Shown: in pieces, positions 1 to 5,191 of the stretch
How the letters are laid out: every line of letters begins with the position of its first letter
How positions within the stretch are numbered: the stretch's first letter is position 1
From: Pseudomonadota bacterium
GTDB lineage: Bacteria; Pseudomonadota; Alphaproteobacteria; Rhizobiales; Rhizobiaceae
Assembly: GCA_023388675.1 (NCBI GenBank)
Contig: JAEWFU010000236.1
Span: 1-6,228 of the forward strand
Reading direction: 5' to 3'
Length of the DNA stretch: 6,228 bases
Notes under the pieces: generated by a model
The model's database searches: none
What the model saw: the letters and a program-made list of their open reading frames with translations, nothing else
Told to the model about the DNA's origin: nothing
Made by a program: the position numbers and the translations under genes

Positions 1-338
1 GGCCAGCAGGGCACCGACCGCCGATTCTTACAGGATGGTATCGGCGGCTTCAACAGGTGAAATCGAGGGAGCTGCTCTGCAGCGGGTTCTTGAGACCGGG
101 GTACGGGCTCAAGGGTATCGCCTTTTATGATAGTTGTCCGCATCCTCGCGCCGGCGCGCGGTTAGGTTCTCCGCCGACCGCAGGTGCAGAACACGGTCGA
201 GAATCTCGGGACGCCGCATCGTGGCCTCGGCTGCAATTCAGGTGTCTTGCGCTTGAGGTTCATGGCGGCCAGTTCAGGAGATATTTCGAACTCGGTGCCA
301 CTGGTCGCGACTGCGCCCGCCTTTCGTGAAGCGCCCTC
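1..338. other. Stretch without a convincing gene, downstream of the WYL regulator
   Basis: No complete gene is recognisable here. On the plus strand the first 60 bases are open in frame 1 and end at a TGA (58-60); those 19 codons could be the tail of a gene lying to the left, but they match no family I know. On the minus strand, the frame after the regulator's stop codon stays open and reads protein-like around 231-300 (Glu-Phe-Glu-Ile-Ser-Pro-Glu-Leu-Ala-Ala-Met). A second minus frame then gives a 36-codon ORF at 109-219, rich in Arg, with a GAGG five bases before its ATG. Together these might be a frameshifted remnant of one gene or chance. No transposase motif or rho-independent terminator (GC hairpin plus T run) was found. 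Confidence 0.4.
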
Positions 339-1307
339 CTACGGGCGATCGCCATTATAGACTTTTGCCAGTGTGCCGACGACATTCGCTATTTCTGCGC
401 GAAGCTCGGGCGGACCGATTACCTCGGCCTCCTTTCCAAAGCGCAGTATTTCCATGGCGGCGTGAGCCATGGAGCCCGTCGACAAGGATACCTGTCTCCA
501 GCCCCGTGCGTCGGCTTCCTCCGAAATCACAGCTCCATTGCGGACATAAGGGGGGAGGAGGTCTTCCATCATGTCCAGCCCCCAGGGCGAGAGAAGGATT
601 TCAGCCCGGTTCGGGTGGAGGTCCGCCTCGTAGCGCCGGATGCTTTCTGTCCAGTACGCTTCGAGGTTGAAAGCCATCGGATACTCGAAGCTTTCATCAA
701 GCACCGACATCTGACGAATACGCGAAATGCGGAAGGTGCGAACGTCATCGTCAACCCGGGCGATCAGATACCAGACACCGCCTTTCAGGACGATTCCGAG
801 GGGTTCGACACGCCGATCTTTGTCTGTTTTCCTGCTTTGGTAGCGCATGCATATCGGATGCTGGTTCCACACGGCCTCGGCAATGGCAGGCAGGTGATCC
901 AAGGTCTCGGGTTCGACGAACCACGCTGGCGCATCGAAGTGGAAGCGGGCTTTCATCGCGCCGGATCGCATGGTCTCAGGCAGCGCAGCCACGAGCTTTT
1001 TGCGCGCGCTTGCTGCAACGCCGCCCAATCCCAAATCGGCTGCTTGTCGCGTGAGGCCAGTCAGGAAAAGGGCTTCGGCCTCGGTCGAAGACAGGCCGTT
1101 GAGACGCACACGGTAGCCATCCAGCAGGCGGTAACCCCCATTGCTGCCTTGCACGCTGTAGATCGGAATGCCTGCTGCGCTGAGCGCATCTACATCTCGA
1201 TATATCGTGCGCAGGGAAACTTCGCAGCCGTCAGCGAGCGCTTGTGCGGTGACATGACCCTTTGCTTGCAGGGTGGTCAGGATAGAGAGAAGCCGGCTTG
1301 CGCGCAT
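339..1307 (-). CDS. YafY-family transcriptional regulator (HTH_11 + WYL domain)
   Basis: This 322-residue cytoplasmic DNA-binding protein has the standard length and order of the YafY/WYL family. Residues 1-60 form a DeoR-like winged helix-turn-helix (SLRTIYRDVDAL at 31-42, then the wing GSNGGYRL at 54-61). A linker follows, then a WYL domain at about 140-205 with the name-giving W179-Y180-L181 and the basic stretch RTFRISRIR (190-198), and a C-terminal WCX-type region at about 230-316. WYL domains are known or proposed ligand-sensing modules (nucleic acid or small molecule); the ligand here is unknown. The ATG at 1307 is preferred because it starts directly at the HTH, although the Shine-Dalgarno site is weak. 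The gene is divergent from the RidA-like gene, with a 127-bp gap holding two inverted repeats, so autoregulation and control of that neighbour are likely but inferred. The family is certain; the target is not. Confidence 0.93.
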   Translation of the reverse strand: MRASRLLSILTTLQAKGHVTAQALADGCEVSLRTIYRDVDALSAAGIPIYSVQGSNGGYRLLDGYRVRLNGLSSTEAEALFLTGLTRQAADLGLGGVAASARKKLVAALPETMRSGAMKARFHFDAPAWFVEPETLDHLPAIAEAVWNQHPICMRYQSRKTDKDRRVEPLGIVLKGGVWYLIARVDDDVRTFRISRIRQMSVLDESFEYPMAFNLEAYWTESIRRYEADLHPNRAEILLSPWGLDMMEDLLPPYVRNGAVISEEADARGWRQVSLSTGSMAHAAMEILRFGKEAEVIGPPELRAEIANVVGTLAKVYNGDRP

Positions 1308-1324
1308 CTGAAAAGCTTAATCCA

Positions 1325-1345
1325 ACCTGACACAAGTTGACAGGT
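1325..1345. promoter_or_regulatory. Candidate WYL-regulator operator with embedded -35-like box
   Basis: An imperfect palindrome has half-sites ACCTG (1325-1329) and CAGGT (1341-1345), centred on 1335, with additional symmetric CA (1331-1332) and TG (1338-1339). It lies 18-38 bp before the start codon of the minus-strand regulator, a position suited to autorepression. On the plus strand it also contains a perfect TTGACA (1337-1342), a possible -35 box for the RidA-like gene. No good -10 box stands 16-18 bp further on, so the promoter itself is not called. The operator role is inferred from symmetry and position only. Confidence 0.4.
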
Positions 1346-1359
1346 ATGCTCGCCTAAAG

Positions 1360-1389
1360 TGTGTCGTCGGTCAGCGAGCGGACGACACA
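1360..1389. repeat. 9-bp perfect inverted repeat in the regulator/RidA intergenic region
   Basis: TGTGTCGTC (1360-1368) is repeated in inverse as GACGACACA (1381-1389) with a 12-base spacer. It lies 46 bp upstream of the RidA-like start. It could be a second binding site for a dimeric regulator, since the half-site centres are 21 bp apart, about two helical turns. It could also form a stem-loop in the leader RNA. No T run follows, so it is not a typical rho-independent terminator. Confidence 0.45.
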
Positions 1390-1434
1390 TCGGCGCTCTC
1401 TCCGACCTTCTCGAACCCCACGGACCAAAAAACC

Positions 1435-1905
1435 ATGTCACGCTCAATCAAGCATCTAATCATTGGAGGGATGATCATCATGGGCATTTCAACTGCGGCG
1501 GCAGCGCAGGAACTGACCATCGTCAACCCGCCGAATCTCGGCGACCCGACACCCAACGGCTACAGCACGGTGGTGATCACGCCACCCAACGCAAGAACTG
1601 CTTATATTTCGGGGCAGGGCGGGCAGGACAGCACCGGAGCCCTGTCGCCGGATTTTGCCACGCAGGTTGCGCAGGCCTACGCGAACCTGAACGCTGCCCT
1701 CGATGGGCTCGGCGCGAGCCCGGATCAGGTCGCCAAGCTCACGATCTTCGTAGTCGACCACGATATGGCCAAGCTTGAGGTGCTGACCAGAAACGTCAAG
1801 GAGATGTTCGGCGAGGCCTTGCCTGCCCAGACCCTGGTTCCTGTCCCTAAACTTGCAATTGATCCCATGCTCTTTGAGGTCGAGGCTATCGTTGTTCTGG
1901 ACTAA
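1435..1905 (+). CDS. Exported RidA/YjgF/UK114-family protein lacking the catalytic Arg
   Basis: This 156-residue protein has a C-terminal RidA (YjgF/YER057c/UK114) domain of about 125 residues. Family landmarks are YISGQ (57-61), the region QVAQAYANLNAALDGLGASPDQVAKLTIFV split over 77-106, and FEVEAIVVLD (147-156) with E150 at the conserved Glu position. Classic RidA proteins deaminate reactive enamines/imines using an Arg in a PARS-like motif; here the motif is PAQT (130-133), so Q132 replaces that Arg and standard activity is doubtful. Residues 1-24 look like a Sec signal peptide: basic start SRSIKH, hydrophobic LIIGGMIIMGIS, then TAAAA before Q25, so a periplasmic location is likely. The 1435 ATG is chosen because it supplies this leader, even though its Shine-Dalgarno site is poor; a GGAGGG lies inside the gene before ATG 1480. 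It is divergent from the WYL regulator. The family is secure; the function is unknown. Confidence 0.9.
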   Translation: MSRSIKHLIIGGMIIMGISTAAAAQELTIVNPPNLGDPTPNGYSTVVITPPNARTAYISGQGGQDSTGALSPDFATQVAQAYANLNAALDGLGASPDQVAKLTIFVVDHDMAKLEVLTRNVKEMFGEALPAQTLVPVPKLAIDPMLFEVEAIVVLD

Positions 1906-2198
1906 AATGACTGCCCGGGCAATCGCGATTACTGAACACGCGACCAAACTCGTCTGAAAAGGTGGGGCGGCTGCTGTTGAACCTGACCGAAACCTGCAGT
2001 TCGCTCCCACACTCTCCAATCCGATCTCGATCACTCGCAGCGCAAGCATGACCGCTACGGCGTCAGATTTCAGTTCGTTCTGCCTGGAGCAGTGCGTCTT
2101 CGATGTCGACGCCCGAGTACCGCTCCGTATTCTCGATCTTAATGTGCACGGGCAGTCCGGCTATCTTTGGCGTAGCCTCGTTTTCGACCGCGTCGCCG
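1906..2198. other. Intergenic stretch between two convergent genes
   Basis: No complete gene is supported between the 3' ends of the RidA-like gene and the HAD hydrolase gene. A perfect 10-bp palindrome TGCCCGGGCA (1912-1921) lies just after the RidA stop, but it has no loop and no T run, so it is not a good terminator. On the minus strand, just beyond the hydrolase stop, the frame ending at 2063 reads protein-like for about 45 codons (including LPVHIKIENTERYSGVDIED). No convincing start codon with a ribosome binding site precedes it outside the hydrolase gene. It may be the remnant of a gene's 3' end or chance. Confidence 0.4.
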
Positions 2199-3083
2199 TC
2201 AAATCCGATCGAGGCGCCAGTCCGCAAACAATCCGGCCCGCGAGGAGAAGCCGGCGGTGTCGAAGCCCGCGAACAGCCCGTCACGCGTAACGAGGACGGT
2301 TCGCCAGCCTCGTGCGGCGGCGCCGATCACATCGGTGTGCAGGGTGTCGCCGCACATGGCGATGCGCGACGGCGATATCCCCGGCAACGTTTGTTCCACG
2401 AGGCGGTAGGCCTCCGGGAACGGCTTGCCAAAAAAGCCGACCAGCCCGGCGTGCCGGTCGGCGATGCGGTGACCGTAGTAGCCCGGCTCGAGAGAAAAAC
2501 CGTGACCGCGAGGTGCGACGAGATCGGGATTTGCGACGACGAGCGGTCGCGGTCGCGCATCCATCGCTTCTTCCAGGAAGGACTGGCGCTCCTCCGTCCA
2601 GCCGGAGGAGGACAGGAAAAGGAACCCCTCCACCTCGGAGTATGGCTGTGCATTGTCACCGAGACGGGTCGTTCTGGCGGCTATATCGTTCAACTGGTCG
2701 TCGGCTGCGGCGATCACGCCCCAATGCCGGTCCGCCAGATTCATGAGCGCCGCGTCCCGGCTGGTGATGATCTCGTCATCGTGTACGCGTACACCCAGGC
2801 GACGGAATTTTTCCAGCGCGTGCGACCGGTCATAGCTGGCCGCGTTGGTGAGGATGCGGATCTGGCATCCGCGTGCGCGAAGCTCGTCAATGCGGCGGTC
2901 GGCGCCATCGATCAGCGTGTCGCCGATATTGAGAACCCCGAATGCATCGAAGACGAACGCGTCGATTTCGTCCGCGATATCGAGCAGCGATCCGATGTCA
3001 TGCGTAACGCGCGGCGTCGTTGCTTGCGGGAGGCGGGATCGCACGGTCTCGTAACGCCCGAAGATCGCTTCTACGTCCAACAT
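2199..3083 (-). CDS. HAD-superfamily class IIA hydrolase (TIGR01459-like), putative sugar-phosphate phosphatase
   Basis: This 294-residue soluble protein has the HAD fold with a C2-type cap, as in NagD and phosphoglycolate-phosphatase relatives. Motif I is FVFDAFGVLN (43-52), with D46 the expected nucleophile; the usual second Asp (two residues on) is Phe48, and as I recall related alphaproteobacterial proteins carry an aromatic there too. Motif II is ILTNAA (77-82). The cap runs about 85-215 and includes VVANPDLVAPRG (182-193). Motif III is FFGKP (217-221), with K220. Motif IV is MCGDTLHTDVIGA (243-255), with D246 and D251 for Mg2+ binding. Length and C-terminus (FADWRLDRI) look complete. 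The ATG at 3083 follows a weak GAGAAG. It is divergent from the DeoR regulator and the ABC genes, so it probably acts on a phosphorylated product of the imported solute; the exact substrate is not determinable. Phosphatase activity is inferred. Confidence 0.88.
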   Translation of the reverse strand: MLDVEAIFGRYETVRSRLPQATTPRVTHDIGSLLDIADEIDAFVFDAFGVLNIGDTLIDGADRRIDELRARGCQIRILTNAASYDRSHALEKFRRLGVRVHDDEIITSRDAALMNLADRHWGVIAAADDQLNDIAARTTRLGDNAQPYSEVEGFLFLSSSGWTEERQSFLEEAMDARPRPLVVANPDLVAPRGHGFSLEPGYYGHRIADRHAGLVGFFGKPFPEAYRLVEQTLPGISPSRIAMCGDTLHTDVIGAAARGWRTVLVTRDGLFAGFDTAGFSSRAGLFADWRLDRI

Positions 3084-3190
3084 GGCGATTTCTTCTCAAC
3101 CGATCCCCAGGCTGTCGTCACGAAATACGTATCGTGGCTGGCAATTGGACCCATATCGCAAAGCAGCGGCGCAATGGAAGGCAAAAACGA

Positions 3191-3291
3191 TCAAAACAAC
3201 AGAATTCTTCCACAAACCCTGTCATCGCGCGAATATCGGTGATGTGGTTGTCACTAATTTTGTTGTTTCTCACAGAATCATGTTGTTTTGA
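3191..3291. promoter_or_regulatory. Candidate DeoR operator region with three TGTTGTTT half-sites
   Basis: The intergenic DNA between the HAD and DeoR genes (3084-3337) becomes AT-rich here against its GC-rich surroundings. TGTTGTTT occurs at 3261-3268 and 3281-3288, exactly 20 bp apart in the same orientation. An inverted copy lies at 3194-3201. The outer pair extends to a perfect 11-bp inverted repeat, TCAAAACAACA (3191-3201) against TGTTGTTTTGA (3281-3291). The sequence ACAGAAT also recurs at 3199-3205 and 3272-3278. DeoR-family proteins commonly bind repeated short half-sites near their own promoters. The arrangement could loop DNA to repress both the hydrolase gene and the DeoR-ABC operon. 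A TTGTCA at 3248-3253 might be a -35 box, but no good -10 box fits, so the promoter is not placed. Confidence 0.5.
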
Positions 3292-3337
3292 GTTTCCTGC
3301 TGTCCTAGCCTGTCTGCAAGGGAGGAAGTTGGCTGGA

Positions 3338-4117
3338 ATGTCCTACAGCAAGAGCAGGAGAGGGGAGAAGATTCTCTCCCTCGTCAATGAGCGGGGCGCG
3401 ATTTCCGTCGGGGCATTGGCTGAGCTTCTCGACGTCTCCATGCAGACGATCCGGCGCGATGTCGACGAGCTGTGCGATGGCGAAAACCTGCGGCGGCTGC
3501 ATGGTCGTGTCGAACTCGCGGAAAAGTCACTGAATACGCCGTTTGACCTGCGCACGGGAACAAATCTCGCCGCGAAGGAGGCGATTGGCGCCGCGGCTGC
3601 GCGCCTCGTCCCCGACGGCGCGACGATCTTCATCTCGATCGGCTCGACACCGGCGGCCGTCGCCCGCGCGCTTCGCCCCCGCAAGGGGCTGACGATAATC
3701 ACGAACAACCTCACTGCTGCGATGGCGCTGAGCGAGCAGGTTTCGAACCGCATCATCATTCCCGGCGGAGAACTCCGCCTCCCGGATCGTGACCTTCTCG
3801 GCGACGAGGTTGTCAGTTTCTTCGGTCGCTACCGGGCGGAGTTCGGCATCTTCGGCACCGCAGGTATCGCAGCAGACGGGCGACTGCTGGAATTCCACTC
3901 AGCGGAGGTGCGCGCCAGTGAGCGCATCCGCCTTAACTCGCAGACGTCGATCTTGGTTATCGATCAGTCGAAATTCGGACGTGTGGCGCCCGCGCTTGGT
4001 CCCAACATCGCCGACATCGACCGTGTCGTTCTCGACAGGCTTCCCGGAGAAGAATTCGCTGACGTCATCGGCTCGCTGGGCGACAGGATATTGCTGGCCG
4101 AGGAGAGCGGGTCATGA
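3338..4117 (+). CDS. DeoR/GlpR-family transcriptional regulator
   Basis: This 259-residue repressor-type protein has the usual family length. The N-terminal winged HTH (about 9-60) shows the DeoR pattern: ISVGALAELLDVSMQTIRRD (22-41), then NLRRLHGRVEL (50-60). The C-terminal DeoRC sensor domain (about 78-235) has the ISIGSTPAAVARAL stretch (99-112), IITNNLTAA (120-128), IPGGELR (141-147), and DQSKFGR (209-215), a region that in this family binds sugar phosphates or similar effectors. The frame is open well upstream, but the ATG at 3338 is chosen because it places the HTH at the normal distance from the N-terminus and has GGAGG at 3321-3325; the 12-base spacing is somewhat long. It leads an operon with the ABC ATPase, overlapping it by ATGA. 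It probably represses this operon and the divergent HAD gene until a phosphorylated intermediate of the substrate accumulates; this is inferred. Confidence 0.93.
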   Translation: MSYSKSRRGEKILSLVNERGAISVGALAELLDVSMQTIRRDVDELCDGENLRRLHGRVELAEKSLNTPFDLRTGTNLAAKEAIGAAAARLVPDGATIFISIGSTPAAVARALRPRKGLTIITNNLTAAMALSEQVSNRIIIPGGELRLPDRDLLGDEVVSFFGRYRAEFGIFGTAGIAADGRLLEFHSAEVRASERIRLNSQTSILVIDQSKFGRVAPALGPNIADIDRVVLDRLPGEEFADVIGSLGDRILLAEESGS

Positions 4118-5136
4118 CAGGCGCCGAATTCGTGGTCCTCGACAACGTTGCAAAACGATGGAAGGGGCAGCTCGGCGTCGAGAACATCAGCCTCGACATC
4201 GTAGAAGGCTCGTTTGTGGCCCTGCTGGGGCCTTCCGGATGCGGAAAGTCCACGACGCTCAGGCTGCTGGCAGGTCTGGAGGCGGCCGACGAGGGGCGCA
4301 TCATCATCGCCGGTCGTGACGTTACCGACGCGCCGTCTGCGGATCGCAACCTTTCGATGGTGTTCCAGTCCTATGCGCTCTTCCCGCATTTGAGCGTCGC
4401 CGAGAATGTCGTGTTCGGAATGAAGGTCCGTCGCGTGCCGAAAGCGGAGCGGGCAGAAAAACTGGCGCGCGCGCTGCAGATCACCGGGCTCGAGGGATAC
4501 GAGGCACGAAAGCCGGGCGAGCTTTCCGGTGGCCAGCGCCAGCGTGTCGCACTGGCGCGGGCAATCGTGGCGGGCAAGCGCATCTGTCTGATGGACGAGC
4601 CGCTCTCAAATCTCGACGCCAAGCTGCGCAATTCGGTCCGCAAGGATATCAAACGCCTGCAGCGCGATCTGGGCATCACCGTCGTCTACGTCACCCACGA
4701 CCAGACGGAGGCCATGAGCATGGCTGACAAGATCGTGCTGATGAAGAGCGGTCATATCCAACAGGTCGGTGCACCTGCCGACCTTTACGATCGGCCGGCA
4801 AACACGTTTGTCGCAGAATTCATCGGCTCGCCGCCCATGGCGTTGCTGGAGGCATCTGCCCTTGGACGCGCGTCCTCGAAGGACATTCTGGGGCTTCGCG
4901 CGGAGCGGATTCGCGTCGCGGAACCGGGGCAAGGACGACTGACCTGCACCGTTTCCGAGAGCGAATTTCTGGGTGCTGAAACGCTCATCAGCCTGTCACA
5001 TCCGCGGGCTACAGGCCTGTGCGTTCTTCGGCCAGGATTGAATCCGGCCGAGGTCGGCACAGAGGTCTCGGTCACGTTCGATGATCGGGACGTACATGTC
5101 TTCGACAGCGAAGGGCGCCGAAGGGAGGCACAGTAA
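4114..5136 (+). CDS. ugpC: ABC transporter ATP-binding protein, MalK/UgpC-type (CUT1 importer)
   Basis: This 340-residue membrane-associated ATPase energises a carbohydrate or polyol importer of the CUT1 class. All nucleotide-binding motifs are intact: Walker A GPSGCGKST (39-47), Q-loop Q85, signature LSGGQ (137-141), Walker B ICLMDE (157-162), D-loop SNLD (165-168) and H-loop H195. The FIGSPPM block (237-243) marks the start of the C-terminal TOBE/regulatory region (about 240-333), as in MalK, UgpC and MsmK. It is slightly shorter than E. coli MalK (371) and UgpC (356). The ATG overlaps the DeoR stop by 4 bp (ATGA), and AGGAG (4101-4105) stands 8 bases upstream, so translation is probably coupled. 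The gene symbol is a family label only: such ATPases serve many substrates, and glycerol-3-phosphate is not proven here. The order of regulator, ATPase, then binding protein differs from E. coli ugpBAEC. Confidence 0.93.
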   Translation: MTGAEFVVLDNVAKRWKGQLGVENISLDIVEGSFVALLGPSGCGKSTTLRLLAGLEAADEGRIIIAGRDVTDAPSADRNLSMVFQSYALFPHLSVAENVVFGMKVRRVPKAERAEKLARALQITGLEGYEARKPGELSGGQRQRVALARAIVAGKRICLMDEPLSNLDAKLRNSVRKDIKRLQRDLGITVVYVTHDQTEAMSMADKIVLMKSGHIQQVGAPADLYDRPANTFVAEFIGSPPMALLEASALGRASSKDILGLRAERIRVAEPGQGRLTCTVSESEFLGAETLISLSHPRATGLCVLRPGLNPAEVGTEVSVTFDDRDVHVFDSEGRRREAQ

Positions 5137-5141
5137 GTCTC

Positions 5142-5157
5142 GCGGGCGCTCGCCCGC
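5142..5157 (+). promoter_or_regulatory. Intercistronic GC hairpin between ATPase and binding-protein genes
   Basis: GCGGGCG (5142-5148) pairs perfectly with CGCCCGC (5151-5157); in RNA this is most likely a 6-bp all-GC stem with a GCTC loop. It starts 6 bases after the ATPase stop and ends 34 bases before the binding-protein ATG. No T run follows, so it is not a strong rho-independent terminator. Stem-loops at ABC operon junctions often separate mRNA segments of different stability or limit read-through, which would help produce more binding protein than ATPase. That role is inferred. Confidence 0.55.
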
Positions 5158-5179
5158 ATGCTTGGTGTGACGAAAGGAC

Positions 5180-5185
5180 AGGAGG
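5180..5185 (+). promoter_or_regulatory. Strong ribosome binding site of the binding-protein gene
   Basis: AGGAGG is a full Shine-Dalgarno match placed 6 bases before the ATG at 5192. It fixes the start of the solute-binding protein and is stronger than the sites of the other genes in the window, in keeping with the high level usually needed for a periplasmic binding protein. Confidence 0.8.
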
Positions 5186-5191
5186 AAAGCT

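Noticed and set aside
91..109. Imperfect inverted repeat around a GGTAC core as a mobile-element end
   Set aside because: Only about six positions per arm match and no transposase or target duplication is visible nearby.
462..1340. Long plus-strand ORF opposite the WYL regulator
   Set aside because: It is the antisense shadow of a well-recognised family member and its translation resembles no protein family.
1230..1380. 11-bp direct repeat GTCAGCGAGCG at 1230-1240 and 1370-1380
   Set aside because: One copy lies inside the regulator's coding sequence and the other in the spacer of an inverted repeat. There is no further extension, so chance is likely.
1912..1921. TGCCCGGGCA palindrome after the RidA-like gene as a terminator
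   Set aside because: It has no room for a loop and no T run follows; it is a short palindrome of a kind common in GC-rich DNA.
2103..3242. 379-codon plus-strand ORF opposite the HAD hydrolase
   Set aside because: It lies antisense to a gene with intact HAD motifs; long antisense ORFs are expected in GC-rich coding DNA.
3020..3337. N-terminal extension of the DeoR regulator to an upstream ATG at 3020
   Set aside because: It would overlap the divergent hydrolase gene and cover the AT-rich repeat region, and it adds about 106 residues with no family counterpart before a normally placed HTH.
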